Positions 44,996-55,033 of a stretch of 64,000 bases of DNA are shown piece after piece. How positions within the stretch are numbered: the first letter of the stretch is position 1; each line of letters opens with the position of its first letter. The position numbers and the translations under genes were made by a program. The DNA comes from Sinorhizobium numidicum (GTDB lineage: Bacteria; Pseudomonadota; Alphaproteobacteria; Rhizobiales; Rhizobiaceae): positions 1,796,001-1,860,000 of the forward strand of contig NZ_CP120368.1 in the NCBI RefSeq assembly GCF_029892045.1. The letters run 5' to 3'. Under the pieces are notes generated by a model. That model had not been told where the DNA came from, searched no databases, and saw nothing but the letters and a program-made list of their open reading frames with translations.

Positions 44996-47900
44996 ATGAT
45001 ACCCGGTCTCGATTCCAAAAAGATTCTTGCCGCAACGCGCGAGGTGACGATCGGCCCGGTCCCGTCCGGAGCCGAAGCGTTGATCCTCGCCGAATTGGCG
45101 CGGGCGGGAGCTCCGGTCGCTTATCTCCTCTCGGACGGCCAGCGGGTCGCTGATTTGGAGCAAATACTGGGTTTCGTGGCGCCGGACATTCCAGTGCTTA
45201 CATTGCCCGGCTGGGACTGTTTGCCCTATGACCGCGTCTCTCCGAGCGCCGACACCTCGGCGCGAAGACTATCCGCGCTGAGTGCGCTGATCGCGCATCG
45301 GGCGAAACCGCATCCGGCGATCGTGCTGGTCACCGTCAACGCGGTCCTTCAGAAGATCTCGCCGCAAGATGTGATCGAGAGTCTCTCCTTTTCGGCGCGG
45401 CCGGGCAACCAGATCCGCATGGACGATCTCGCCGCGCGGCTGGAACGAAACGGTTTCGAGCGGGTGCCGACGGTACGCGAAGTCGGCGAGTTCGCCGTGC
45501 GGGGCGGCATCCTGGATGTCTATGTCCCCGGCAGCGGTGAGCCACTCCGTCTCGATTTCTTTGGCGATACGCTGGAGACGATCCGCTCCTTCGATCCGGC
45601 AAGCCAGCGCACGACCGGGCAGATCCGCTCTCTCGATCTTAATCCGATGAGCGAGGTGTCGCTGACGCCGGAGACGATCAGCCACTTCCGCAAGCAATAT
45701 CTTTCGCTCTTCGGTGCGGCGACCCGCGACGACGCTCTCTACCAGGCGGTATCGGAGGGGCGCCGCTACGCCGGCATGGAGCATTGGCTGCCGCTCTTCT
45801 ATGACCGCCTCGAAACGGTCTTCGATTATCTTCAAGGCTTTCGCATCGTAACGGATCACCTGGTGCGCGAAGCGGCGTCGGAGCGCTCGAAGCTCATCCT
45901 TGACTACTACGAGGCACGTCGCGCTTCCGCCTCGCCTGCCAAATCGCAGATTTCACAAGGAACGCCCTACAAGCCGGTGCCGCCGGAACTGCTTTACTTG
46001 AGCGCCGCGGGCTTCGGTGCGGCGCTCAACGAACGCAGTGCGGTTCGCCTCTCGCCGTTCATGGAACACGAAGGTGAAGCGAGGCAGGTTGTTACCATCG
46101 AGGCTCGGCAAGGACAGCGCTGGGCGAAGGCGGCGGGCGAAGCCGAGCACGGCGGCGAACGCGAAAATGTCTTCGATCAAGCTGTAAAGCACATCGCCGA
46201 AAAGCGAAAAAAGGGCGCAAAAGTTGTCATTTCCGGCTGGACGGAGGGATCGCTCGACCGCCTTCTTCAGGTCCTCGCCGAGCATGGCCTTGGCAATGTT
46301 CGTCCGGTCGAGGCGCTCGCCGATCTGCGTTCGCTGAAGCCTGGCGAGGCGGCTTCCGCCGTGCTCAGCCTAGAGGCGGGCTTCGAAACCGGTGACCTCG
46401 TGGTGATCGGTGAGCAGGACATTCTCGGCGAGCGGATGGTGCGCAGGTCGAAACGGCGTAAGCGCGGTGCCGATTTCATCGCCGAAGTAACGGGCCTCGA
46501 CGAAGGCAGCTACGTCGTTCATGCCGAACACGGCATCGGCCGTTTCGTTGGCCTGCGCACGATCGAGGCAGCCGGCGCGCCGCATGATTGCCTTGAACTC
46601 GTCTATGCCGACGATGCCAAGCTCTTCCTGCCGGTAGAAAACATCGAGCTTCTGTCGCGCTATGGCACCGAGGGCACCGACGCGATGCTCGACAAGCTCG
46701 GCGGCGTCGCGTGGCAGGCGCGCAAGGCCAAGCTCAAGAAGCGATTGCTCGACATGGCCGGCGGTCTGATCCGCATCGCCGCCGAGCGGCATACGCGACA
46801 TGCACCCGTCGTGGTCGCTCATGACGGTGTCTACGACGAATTCGCCGCGCGCTTCCCCTATGATGAGACCGAGGATCAGCTGAGTTCGATCGAGGCCGTT
46901 CGCGACGATCTGGGCAGCGGGCGTCCGATGGACCGTCTGATCTGTGGCGACGTCGGCTTCGGCAAGACGGAAGTGGCGCTGCGTGCCGCCTTCATCGCCG
47001 CGATGAACGGCTTACAGGTCGCTGTTGTCGTGCCGACGACCCTCCTTGCGCGCCAGCATTTCAAGACCTTTTCCGACCGGTTTCGTGGCCTTCCGGTGCG
47101 CATTCACCAGGCTTCCCGCCTCGTGGGCTCAAAGGAACTGTCGCTGACGAAGAAGGAAGTGGCGGAAGGCAAGACGGACATCGTCGTCGGCACGCACGCG
47201 CTGCTTGGTTCATCCGTGAAATTCGCCAATCTCGGCCTTCTCATCATTGACGAAGAGCAGCATTTCGGCGTCAGGCACAAGGAACGGCTCAAGGAGTTGA
47301 AGTCCGATGTGCACGTTTTGACCCTGTCGGCGACACCGATTCCGCGTACGCTGCAACTGGCATTGACGGGCGTCCGCGAGTTGTCGCTGATCACCACGCC
47401 GCCGGTCGACCGAATGGCTGTGCGCACGTTCATTTCGCCCTTCGATGCCCTGGTGATCCGCGAGACGCTGATGCGCGAGCACTATCGCGGCGGGCAGAGC
47501 TTCTATGTCTGCCCGCGTTTGAGCGATCTTTCGGAGATTCACGATTTCTTGAAATCCGACGTACCGGAACTGAAGATCGCGGTGGCGCACGGGCAGATGC
47601 CGGCGACCGAACTCGAAGACATTATGAATGCCTTCTATGAAGGACGCTTTGATGTGCTCCTGTCGACGACGATCGTGGAGTCCGGTCTCGACGTGCCGAC
47701 CGCCAACACCTTGGTCGTCCATCGCGCGGACATGTTCGGCCTTTCCCAGCTTTATCAGCTTCGCGGCCGGGTAGGGCGCTCGAAGGTGCGCGCCTTCGCG
47801 CTCTTCACGCTGCCAGTGAACAAGACGCTGACGTCAACGGCCGAGCGCCGCCTGAAAGTGCTGCAATCGCTCGACACGCTCGGCGCTGGCTTCCAGCTCG

Positions 47901-48505
47901 CCAGCCACGACCTCGACATCCGCGGCGCTGGCAATCTCCTCGGGGAGGAGCAGTCCGGGCACATCAAGGAAGTCGGTTTCGAACTTTATCAGCAGATGCT
48001 GGAAGAGGCCGTCGCGGAACTCAAGGGCGAGGAGGAGATCCACGACACCGGCTGGTCGCCGCAGATATCGGTCGGAACACCAGTGATGATACCTGAACAT
48101 TACGTGCCCGATCTCAACCTCAGGCTCGGGCTTTACCGTCGTCTCGGCGAACTGACGGACCTTAACGAGATCGACGGTTTTGGTGCGGAACTGATCGATC
48201 GTTTCGGCCCGCTGCCGACGGAGCTCCAGCATCTCTTGAAGATCGTCTACATCAAATCGCTCTGCCGCACCGCAAATGTCGAGAAACTCGATGCCGGGCC
48301 GAAGGGTGTTGTCGTCCAGTTCCGCAATCGGGAATTCCCGAATCCCGCCGCTCTCGTTGGCCATATCGCCAAGCAGGGAACGCTCACCAAGATCCGGCCG
48401 GACCAGAGCATCTTCTTCCAGCGCGAGCTTGCGACGCCGGAAAAACGGCTGTCCGGCGCCGCCATGGTGATGACCCAGCTTGCCGCTCTGGCCAAACCAG
48501 CCTGA
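44996..48505 (+). CDS. mfd: Transcription-repair coupling factor
   Basis: This 1169-residue Mfd removes stalled RNA polymerase and recruits UvrA. In order: UvrB-homology N-terminal domains (TLPGWDCLPYDRVSPSADTSARRL; VREVGEFAVRGGILDVYVPGS); a CarD-like RNA-polymerase interaction domain (GSYVVHAEHGIGRFVGLRTIE, about 505-525); and the translocase. The translocase has Walker A GDVGFGKTEVALRAA, DEEQHFGVRHKE, and TRG motif LHTLxA-type segment VLTLSATPIPRTLQ; the TRCF C-terminal domain is last. Full family length. Confidence 0.97.
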   Translation: MIPGLDSKKILAATREVTIGPVPSGAEALILAELARAGAPVAYLLSDGQRVADLEQILGFVAPDIPVLTLPGWDCLPYDRVSPSADTSARRLSALSALIAHRAKPHPAIVLVTVNAVLQKISPQDVIESLSFSARPGNQIRMDDLAARLERNGFERVPTVREVGEFAVRGGILDVYVPGSGEPLRLDFFGDTLETIRSFDPASQRTTGQIRSLDLNPMSEVSLTPETISHFRKQYLSLFGAATRDDALYQAVSEGRRYAGMEHWLPLFYDRLETVFDYLQGFRIVTDHLVREAASERSKLILDYYEARRASASPAKSQISQGTPYKPVPPELLYLSAAGFGAALNERSAVRLSPFMEHEGEARQVVTIEARQGQRWAKAAGEAEHGGERENVFDQAVKHIAEKRKKGAKVVISGWTEGSLDRLLQVLAEHGLGNVRPVEALADLRSLKPGEAASAVLSLEAGFETGDLVVIGEQDILGERMVRRSKRRKRGADFIAEVTGLDEGSYVVHAEHGIGRFVGLRTIEAAGAPHDCLELVYADDAKLFLPVENIELLSRYGTEGTDAMLDKLGGVAWQARKAKLKKRLLDMAGGLIRIAAERHTRHAPVVVAHDGVYDEFAARFPYDETEDQLSSIEAVRDDLGSGRPMDRLICGDVGFGKTEVALRAAFIAAMNGLQVAVVVPTTLLARQHFKTFSDRFRGLPVRIHQASRLVGSKELSLTKKEVAEGKTDIVVGTHALLGSSVKFANLGLLIIDEEQHFGVRHKERLKELKSDVHVLTLSATPIPRTLQLALTGVRELSLITTPPVDRMAVRTFISPFDALVIRETLMREHYRGGQSFYVCPRLSDLSEIHDFLKSDVPELKIAVAHGQMPATELEDIMNAFYEGRFDVLLSTTIVESGLDVPTANTLVVHRADMFGLSQLYQLRGRVGRSKVRAFALFTLPVNKTLTSTAERRLKVLQSLDTLGAGFQLASHDLDIRGAGNLLGEEQSGHIKEVGFELYQQMLEEAVAELKGEEEIHDTGWSPQISVGTPVMIPEHYVPDLNLRLGLYRRLGELTDLNEIDGFGAELIDRFGPLPTELQHLLKIVYIKSLCRTANVEKLDAGPKGVVVQFRNREFPNPAALVGHIAKQGTLTKIRPDQSIFFQRELATPEKRLSGAAMVMTQLAALAKPA

Positions 48506-48554
48506 TAACGAGCGCACCGCCCGCGTCCTACAGCGGCGCGTCTCATGAGATGCT

Positions 48555-48594
48555 GCATGCTTCCTTGCACCGGGTTGGATTTAAGGAAGCATGC
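48555..48594. repeat. 40-bp palindromic repeat, copy C
   Basis: GCATGCTTCCTT and AAGGAAGCATGC form a perfect 12-bp stem around GCACCGGGTTGGATTT. The inner GGTTGGATTTAAGGAA matches the core of copy A (12923-12968), while the outer arms differ in a paired way. A flanking RIME-like CCTACAGCGGCGCGTCTCATGAGA lies just upstream (48527-48550). It sits between mfd and the convergent FrnE gene and may act as terminator. Confidence 0.7.
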
Positions 48595-48632
48595 GCCAGC
48601 AGACGGCGTCTTTCAGTGTAGATAACGGCGGA

Positions 48633-49298
48633 TCAGTGCAGTGGGCCGGCCGCTTTCATCTGTGCGATCTCGCGCAACGCGTTCATCAGCACCTCGACTG
48701 ATTGGGCGCCCATCACCGCATATTGCTGCTCGATGATGAAGCAGGGGACGCCGCTGACGCCCATTTCCTGAGCCATCTCGATTTCCTGCTGCACGGCGTC
48801 TTTGTCCGCCTCGGAAGCAAGCAGCGCCGCGATGACCGGTCGATCGAGACCGGCCCGTTCCGCAATGTCGAGGAGAACGGCGTGATCGCCGACATTTCGA
48901 CCTTCCTCGAAATTCGCCTTGAAAAGCAGACCCACTACCTCGGTCTGGACCGCCTCGCCACTGGTTGCGGCCCAGCGTATCAACCGATGGGCGTCGAGCG
49001 TGTTCGGGCTAATCTTGACCGCATCGAAATTGAAGGCGATGCCGTCCTCTTGCCCGAGTCCTTCCAGCGTCCGATGCGCTCTGTCGACGGCAGCCTGGCC
49101 GCCGAGTTTTGCAGCGAGATGCTCCTTGTGATCGACGCCCTGGGGCGGCAGATCTGGGTTGAGCTGATAAGGACGCCACTGAATGATGACCTGAATGTCG
49201 CCGGCGACGCTGGCAACGGCCTGATCAAGTCGGTTTTTTCCGAGGTAGCACCACGGGCAGACAACGTCCGAGACGATATCGATATTGACGGTTTCCAT
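48633..49298 (-). CDS. FrnE-like DsbA-family oxidoreductase
   Basis: This 221-residue cytoplasmic protein lacks a signal peptide. It begins METVNIDIVSDVVCPWCYLGKNRLD, with CPWC (Cys14, Cys17), and has a helical insertion (about 60-150). The C-terminal part is GVSGVPCFIIEQQYAVMGAQ with the cis-Pro. This is the FrnE/2-hydroxychromene-carboxylate-isomerase-like branch of the DsbA fold, whose members act in thiol redox or polyketide chemistry. The partner is unknown. Confidence 0.88.
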   Translation of the reverse strand: METVNIDIVSDVVCPWCYLGKNRLDQAVASVAGDIQVIIQWRPYQLNPDLPPQGVDHKEHLAAKLGGQAAVDRAHRTLEGLGQEDGIAFNFDAVKISPNTLDAHRLIRWAATSGEAVQTEVVGLLFKANFEEGRNVGDHAVLLDIAERAGLDRPVIAALLASEADKDAVQQEIEMAQEMGVSGVPCFIIEQQYAVMGAQSVEVLMNALREIAQMKAAGPLH

Positions 49299-49383
49299 AA
49301 TGCCGGTGCCTTTCCTGCTCGGTAAAACAGCGAGATAGGCAGCTACGCTGCGTCTTTCAATGCGTTACCAAAAAGGAACCAGC

Positions 49384-51204
49384 TTATTGCGCGCGTTCAT
49401 CCCACCAGCTTGGAAGATGATAGCCATAGAGCGGCACGGTGGAGGGGCGGCCGATATGCTTCCATCGTGCGACCCACTGCGCATCGAGGTGATAGAGAGG
49501 CACGACGTAGCAATTCGAGATCAGCAGCCGGTCGTGGGAGCGGACGGCGGCGGTGAAATCTTCGGTCGTGCGGGCCTGCAGGATGTTGTTTATTAGCTTG
49601 TCGACGTCCTTGTCGGCGACGCCGGCAAAGTTGGAACTGCCTGGCCTCTCGCGCGAAACTGATCCCCAGTACGATATTTGCTCGGTACCTGGTGAAAGGG
49701 ATGAGGGGTAGGATTTGATAATGACGTCGTAGTCGAAGGATTGGCTGCGCTGTTGATATTGGGAGTCATCGACCGTGCGTACCCTCGCAACGATCCCGAG
49801 CGGCGCGAGAAACCGCTGATAGGCCAATGCGATCTTTTCCTGGCCGGCGTTCTGGCTCATGATCTCGAAGGCAAGCGGCGTGCCCTTGGCATCGACCATC
49901 TTGCCGTCCTTGATCGAATAGCCGGCCTCCCTGAGCAGCGTCACCGCTTCGCGAAGCACATTGCGGTCGCGGCCGGAACCATCGGTGACCGGCAGACGGT
50001 AGGTGCCATCGAGGATCGCCGGATTGATTCGCTCTCTCACATCGCCCATGAGCTCAAGCTCGCGGTCGTCGGCTGCCACCCCGAGGAAGGAAAGCGACGA
50101 ATTCTGCCAATAGCTCTGCGTCCGCGTATAGGCGCCGTCGAAAAGGTTTTTGTTCACCCACTCGAAGTCGAACACGAGCGCCAGACCCTGCCGCAATTTT
50201 ATGTTGTCGAACACGGGTCTGCGGGTGTTGAAGACGAAGCCGAGCATGCCGGAAGGCGTCTTCGGTTTGAAGGTCTCCTTGATCACGTCGCCGGAACGAA
50301 CGGCCGGAAAATCATAGGCGCGCGCCCATTTGGTCGCACTGCCTTCCGGATAGAGGTCAATCTCGCCTTTCTTGAACGCTTCGAAGAGGGTGTTTTCCTG
50401 GAGGAAATACTCGACTGAGATCTCATCGTAGTTATCGAGACCGACCTTTGAGGGAAGATCCTTGCCCCAGTAATCCGGGTTGCGACGATAGATGATGCGC
50501 TCGCCAGGCTTGACCTCGGCAACGCGGTACGGGCCAGAGCCGAGCGGCGGCTGAAGCGTCGTCCTATCGAACGTATCGACATTGATGGCGTGCTTCGGAA
50601 GCACTGGCGAAAGCGCCACCAGCATCGGGAATTCTCGGTCGACATCATCCTTGAAGGTAAAGCGCACGCTGCGCTCGCCGACCTTTTCCATTTTGTCGAC
50701 CTTCGAGAGGCGGTTGCCGAAGGGAGCACGCCCTTTGTCGCGCAGCAATTCAAATGTGAAGATGACGTCTTCGGCGGTCACCGGCTGACCGTCGGCCCAG
50801 CGTGCCTTGGGATTGAGATTGAACTGGATGAAGGTGCGATCGTCATCCCACTCGACCGTCTCGGCGAGCAGCCCATACATCGTGAAAGGCTCGTCCTGCG
50901 AGCGCTGCATAAGCGATTCATAGACGAGATTACCGAAGCCCGGGTCCCACATTCCCCTGGCCGTCGTGCGCATGCTCTTCAGGATAAAGGGGTTGAGGCT
51001 GTCGAACGTGCCGACGACGCCGTACGAGATCTTTCCGCCCTTTTTCACGTTCGGATTGACGTAAGGAAAGTTCTTGAAGTCGGCCGGAAGCGCAGGTTCG
51101 CCATGCATCGAAATGGCATGCACCGGTGCGGCCAGAGCTTGATGGCCGAACATGCTGGCTGCCAAAAGCATGACCAGGCCGGAAAGAACTGCGCGCAACT
51201 TCAC
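49384..51204 (-). CDS. Peptide-type ABC transporter substrate-binding protein (family 5)
   Basis: This 606-residue periplasmic protein has a signal peptide (residues 1-25, ending LAAPVHA). The SBP_bac_5 fold shows GTFDSLNPFILKS, WADGQPVTAEDVIFTFELLRD and PLGSGPYRVAEVKPGERIIYRRNPDYWG, with the C-terminal PLYHLDAQWVARW. Close resemblance is to YejA-like peptide-binding proteins. No permease or ATPase genes follow, so it is an orphan binding protein or serves a transporter encoded elsewhere. Confidence 0.9.
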   Translation of the reverse strand: MKLRAVLSGLVMLLAASMFGHQALAAPVHAISMHGEPALPADFKNFPYVNPNVKKGGKISYGVVGTFDSLNPFILKSMRTTARGMWDPGFGNLVYESLMQRSQDEPFTMYGLLAETVEWDDDRTFIQFNLNPKARWADGQPVTAEDVIFTFELLRDKGRAPFGNRLSKVDKMEKVGERSVRFTFKDDVDREFPMLVALSPVLPKHAINVDTFDRTTLQPPLGSGPYRVAEVKPGERIIYRRNPDYWGKDLPSKVGLDNYDEISVEYFLQENTLFEAFKKGEIDLYPEGSATKWARAYDFPAVRSGDVIKETFKPKTPSGMLGFVFNTRRPVFDNIKLRQGLALVFDFEWVNKNLFDGAYTRTQSYWQNSSLSFLGVAADDRELELMGDVRERINPAILDGTYRLPVTDGSGRDRNVLREAVTLLREAGYSIKDGKMVDAKGTPLAFEIMSQNAGQEKIALAYQRFLAPLGIVARVRTVDDSQYQQRSQSFDYDVIIKSYPSSLSPGTEQISYWGSVSRERPGSSNFAGVADKDVDKLINNILQARTTEDFTAAVRSHDRLLISNCYVVPLYHLDAQWVARWKHIGRPSTVPLYGYHLPSWWDERAQ

Positions 51205-51561
51205 CTCCCGTGGGTTTTCTACAGGCCGATTCCCGGCACGTTACCAATGCGGGCACATATTTCCAACCTTCCGGACCGCAGGAACGGCTTTCCACCGGCG
51301 TCCCGCTCCTTTCTGCAAGCATCATCAGGACGATCTTTGCCGAACTAACCGACGACCGCCGTGATCTTTGAGAAAATCAGGTGCCGATGATTGCAAAAAT
51401 TGCAACGAAACACTGGATAAACGCTACGAGCCAATGTAACAGGTGTTTCCGAAAACGGGGCCATTCAATTGCCTCATTTGGCCAACAGGACAACGGCGGC
51501 TGACGATACTCACCAGCGGAACAGTTTGTTCCGTGACCGGATTTCAGGAGACGGAATCACA

Positions 51562-52191
51562 ATGATCTTCAACTCGAACTTCACCAATCGCGCGGGAATG
51601 GCAGCGCTGGCGCTCTCTGTTGCAGCTGCCGGTGTGCCGAGCGTCGCATCCGCGCAGCAGCCGGGCGGTCGCCCGCCGCAGGGTTGGTTCAAGGTCTGCA
51701 CCAAGCAGGAAGACAATGACGTCTGCATCGTCCAGAACCTGCTCACCGCCAATAATGGCCAGCTCATCACCGCCGTCGGCCTCATTAGCGTCTCGGGCAA
51801 GATCAACCGTAAGGTGGTGCAGATTTCCGTCCCGTCGGCTCGAATGATCCCGCCAGGCGTTCAGATGCAGATCGATGGCGGCAAGGGCATCAAGCTCGAC
51901 TACGCAATCTGCATGCCCGATAAGTGCGTTGCCGAAGCGCCGCTTTCCGACGCCTTAATCGCCAACCTGAAGAAGGGCAACGAGGTTGTCTTCACCTCGG
52001 TCAACTTCCAGCGCGCTCCGAATCCGATCAAGATGACGCTGGAAGGCTTCACTGGTGTCTACGACGGCGAGCCGATCGAACAGTCCCAGCTCGAGGAGCG
52101 TCAGCGCCTGCTGCAGGAAGAAATGCAGAAGAAGGCGGAAGATGCCCGCAGGAAGCTGGAAGAGGCACAGAAGGCTGCCAAGCAGCAGTAA
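51562..52191 (+). CDS. Invasion-associated locus B (IalB) family protein
   Basis: This 209-residue exported protein has a signal peptide (about 1-28, ending ASAQQ). The IalB domain shows GWFKVCTKQEDNDVCIVQNL, IPPGVQMQIDGGKGIKLDYAICMPDKCVAEAPL, and four conserved Cys likely forming two disulfides. A charged Gln/Glu/Lys-rich coiled coil closes the C-terminus (about 172-209). In Bartonella IalB aids erythrocyte entry; in rhizobia the role is unknown. CAGGAG precedes the ATG at 51562. Confidence 0.9.
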   Translation: MIFNSNFTNRAGMAALALSVAAAGVPSVASAQQPGGRPPQGWFKVCTKQEDNDVCIVQNLLTANNGQLITAVGLISVSGKINRKVVQISVPSARMIPPGVQMQIDGGKGIKLDYAICMPDKCVAEAPLSDALIANLKKGNEVVFTSVNFQRAPNPIKMTLEGFTGVYDGEPIEQSQLEERQRLLQEEMQKKAEDARRKLEEAQKAAKQQ

Positions 52192-52215
52192 TCCTTTCCG
52201 CCTTCCGGAATGAAG

Positions 52216-52246
52216 AACGCCCGGCCATTCGTCCGGGCGTTTTTTA
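52216..52246 (+). terminator. Intrinsic terminator of the IalB gene
   Basis: AACGCCCGG and CCGGGCGTT pair perfectly around an 8-nt loop, with a T-tract into 52246, 25 nt after the stop. Confidence 0.9.
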
Positions 52247-52314
52247 TTGTGACGCTTTTCAGCGACCGGCTCCGGTGTTGACAACCGCATCTGGTCTCGC
52301 AGCCTACAGCTGCG

Positions 52315-52334
52315 GCGCACTCACTTGAGTGCGC
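52315..52334. repeat. Perfect 20-bp palindromic hairpin
   Basis: GCGCACTCA and TGAGTGCGC arms with a two-base loop lie 7 bp beyond the hspQ stop. There is no T-run in either direction. The nearby CCTACAGCTGCG resembles the flank of the RIME-like unit at 48527, so this is probably another palindromic repeat or a factor-dependent terminator. Confidence 0.5.
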
Positions 52335-52340
52335 TGGAGC

Positions 52341-52670
52341 TTAATGCCGATAGGTGACCTTGGGCTTGTAGTGTCCAACGTCCGTTTTCTCGAACAGGGC
52401 GTCTACCTGCGGGTGGCGGATCGGCCTGTCGCTGTCGTCATATTCGAGGTTCTGTTCCGAGACGTAGGCGACGTATTCGCTATCGTCGTTTTCGGCGAAC
52501 AGGTGATAGAAGGGCTGATCCTTCGCTGGCCGGATCTCCTGCGGAATAGCGTTCCACCATTCTTCGGTATTGGCATATTCCGGATCGACATCGAAGATGA
52601 CGCCGCGAAACGGGAAGATCCGGTGGCGAACGACCTGTCCGATCTCAAATTTGGCGTTTCTTTGTTTCAT
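52341..52670 (-). CDS. hspQ: Heat shock protein HspQ
   Basis: This 109-residue YccV/HspQ-family protein starts MKQRNAKFEIGQVVRHRIFPFRGVIFDVDPEY. It contains EEWWNAIPQEIRPAKDQPFYHLFAEND and YVAYVSEQNLEYDDS, all typical. In enterobacteria HspQ is a specificity-enhancing adaptor of Lon protease and binds hemimethylated DNA. The start at 52670 was chosen by family N-terminus over the ORF start at 52694. Confidence 0.9.
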   Translation of the reverse strand: MKQRNAKFEIGQVVRHRIFPFRGVIFDVDPEYANTEEWWNAIPQEIRPAKDQPFYHLFAENDDSEYVAYVSEQNLEYDDSDRPIRHPQVDALFEKTDVGHYKPKVTYRH

Positions 52671-52772
52671 GACGCAACACATCCTTTCAGACAATTATCT
52701 GGGTTGTCCCGCGCGGAACATCAATAGGGAGGCGAAGGTCGGCGGCGGACCGTTCGCGCCAGTGTTGCATTG

Positions 52773-52806
52773 AAAAAAGGCGGGGTTCGAACGAAACCCG
52801 CCTTTT
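52773..52806 (-). terminator. Intrinsic terminator of glnA
   Basis: On the minus strand AAAAGGCGGG and CCCGCCTTTT pair perfectly around a 12-nt loop, followed by TT, 52 nt beyond the glnA stop. The flanking A- and T-runs make it potentially bidirectional. Confidence 0.85.
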
Positions 52807-52858
52807 CTTGCATCGCTACGAACGGACCGGCGTATTTGAGGGGCCGGTCCACTCGCCA

Positions 52859-54268
52859 TCAGACGGAGTAGTACATATCGAATTCGACCGGATGCGGGGT
52901 CATTTCGAAGCGCATGACTTCCTGCATCTTCAGCTCTATGAACGAATCGATCTGGTCGTCGTCGAAGACGCCGCCGGCCGTCAGGAATTTGCGATCCCTG
53001 TCGAGGCTTTCGAGTGCTTCACGCAGGCTGCCGCAAACCGTCGGGATTTTCTTCAGTTCCTTCGGCGGCAGGTCATAGAGGTCCTTATCCATCGCCTTGC
53101 CCGGGTGAAGCTTGTTCTTGATGCCGTCAAGGCCAGCCATCAGCATGGCTGCGAAGGCGAGATAGGGATTGGCGCTGGGGTCGGGGAAGCGGACTTCGAC
53201 GCGCTTCGCCTTCGGGTTGCTGCCAAATGGAATGCGGCACGAGGCGGAACGGTTGCGGGCGGAATAGGCAAGCAGGACCGGCGCTTCATAGCCCGGGACG
53301 AGACGCTTGTAGGAATTCGTCGACGGGTTCGTGAAGGCGTTCAGGGCCTTGGCATGCTTGATGATGCCGCCGATGAAGAAGAGGCAGTTTTCGGAAAGGC
53401 CGGCATATTCGTCACCGGCGAAGGTCGGCTTGCCGTCCTTCCAGATCGACAGGTGCACATGCATGCCAGAGCCGTTGTCGCCAAAGACCGGCTTCGGCAT
53501 GAAGGTTGCGGTCTTGCCGTAGGCGTTCGCGACCTGGTGCACGACATACTTGTAGATCTGCATCTTGTCGGCGTTGCGGACGAGCGCGTCGAACTTGACG
53601 CCAAGCTCGTGCTGAGCTGCCGCCACTTCGTGGTGATGCTTTTCGACCGTAACACCCATCTCCGCGAGCACGGTCAGCATCTCAGAGCGCATGTCCTGGG
53701 AGCTGTCGATCGGCGGGACAGGAAAGTAGCCGCCCTTGATGCGCGGGCGGTGGCCGAGGTTGCCCGTCTCATACTCCGTGTCGTCGTTGGACGGCAGTTC
53801 GGACGAATCGACCTTGAAGCCGGTGTTGTACGGATCGGCCTTGTACTTGACGTCGTCGAAAACGAAGAACTCGGCTTCGGGACCAACGAAAACGGTGTCG
53901 CCGATGCCGGATGCCTTGAGATAGGCCTCAGCCTTCTTCGCTGTACCGCGCGGGTCGCGGTTATAGGCTTCGCCGGAAACCGGGTCGAGAATGTCGCAGA
54001 GAATGACCATGGTGGACTGCGCGAAGAACGGGTCCATATGCGCCGTTTCCGGGTCGGGCATCAGCACCATGTCGGACTCGTTGATGGCTTTCCAGCCGGA
54101 AATCGAGGAACCATCGAACATGACGCCGTCGGCGAACATGTCTTCGTCGACGCAGACGACATCCATCGTGACATGCTGCAGTTTGCCCTTCGGATCGGTA
54201 AAGCGCAGATCGACGAACTTGACGTCGTTCTCCTTGATTTGCTTCAGAACTTCACTCGCAGTCGTCAT
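52859..54268 (-). CDS. glnA: Glutamine synthetase type I
   Basis: This 469-residue GSI makes glutamine from glutamate and ammonia. The beta-grasp N-terminal domain has [19 protein letters not shown]. The catalytic domain has [24 protein letters not shown] and [18 protein letters not shown], with NRSASCRIP. The adenylylation site is DLYDLPPKE, Tyr398 counting Met1 (Tyr397 of the mature enzyme). It lies 81 bp after glnB on the same strand. Activity would be modified by GlnE through GlnB. Confidence 0.98.
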   Translation of the reverse strand: MTTASEVLKQIKENDVKFVDLRFTDPKGKLQHVTMDVVCVDEDMFADGVMFDGSSISGWKAINESDMVLMPDPETAHMDPFFAQSTMVILCDILDPVSGEAYNRDPRGTAKKAEAYLKASGIGDTVFVGPEAEFFVFDDVKYKADPYNTGFKVDSSELPSNDDTEYETGNLGHRPRIKGGYFPVPPIDSSQDMRSEMLTVLAEMGVTVEKHHHEVAAAQHELGVKFDALVRNADKMQIYKYVVHQVANAYGKTATFMPKPVFGDNGSGMHVHLSIWKDGKPTFAGDEYAGLSENCLFFIGGIIKHAKALNAFTNPSTNSYKRLVPGYEAPVLLAYSARNRSASCRIPFGSNPKAKRVEVRFPDPSANPYLAFAAMLMAGLDGIKNKLHPGKAMDKDLYDLPPKELKKIPTVCGSLREALESLDRDRKFLTAGGVFDDDQIDSFIELKMQEVMRFEMTPHPVEFDMYYSV

Positions 54269-54349
54269 TTGTTGTAATTCCCTGTGATGACGAGGTTTGA
54301 AAAAATTGGGGCCGGGCGGCCCCTGGATCGGATGATCAGGATGATGTCG

Positions 54350-54742
<393 letters not shown>

Positions 54743-54747
54743 TCAAT

Positions 54748-54764
54748 ATGCACGTACCGTGCCA
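54748..54764 (-). promoter_or_regulatory. Sigma-54 promoter of glnB-glnA
   Basis: On the minus strand TGGCACG-GTAC-GTGCAT matches the RpoN -24/-12 consensus TGGCACG-N4-TTGCW. The GG and GC spacing is correct, and it lies 60 bp upstream of the glnB start. Confidence 0.85.
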
Positions 54765-54939
54765 GTTTTGTAGCGAAATGACGCTCGAATGATTAAATTT
54801 CGCCGGTTTGTAGCGCCGCCGGTAGTGGATCGATACGACTCAAGATTGGCATTCTGCCTATTTTTTATGAAGTTTAATGATTGAAGTGGGTGTGGATGCG
54901 GTGATCAGTGCACTTTGGTTGCGAAAGCACGCTATTTGG

Positions 54940-54954
54940 GCACCAATAATATGC
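54940..54954 (-). promoter_or_regulatory. NtrC-like binding site upstream of glnB
   Basis: On the minus strand GCAT-ATTAT-TGGTGC differs by one base from the enterobacterial NtrC consensus GCAC-N5-TGGTGC. It lies about 180 bp upstream of the sigma-54 promoter, a usual enhancer distance. Further GCAC/GTGC half-sites occur at 54908-54930. Confidence 0.55.
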
Positions 54955-55033
54955 AAATGCACAAATATTGTTCATTATGACTTGCGGGCGCCGCGCCCTT
55001 GCCTTGCCGGCTCTGCCACGCTTAGATCGGTTG

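Noticed and set aside
52808..54277. 489-residue plus-strand frame across glnA
   Set aside because: It is the exact antisense of the glnA gene, which has every GSI motif. Long antisense frames are common in GC-rich genes.
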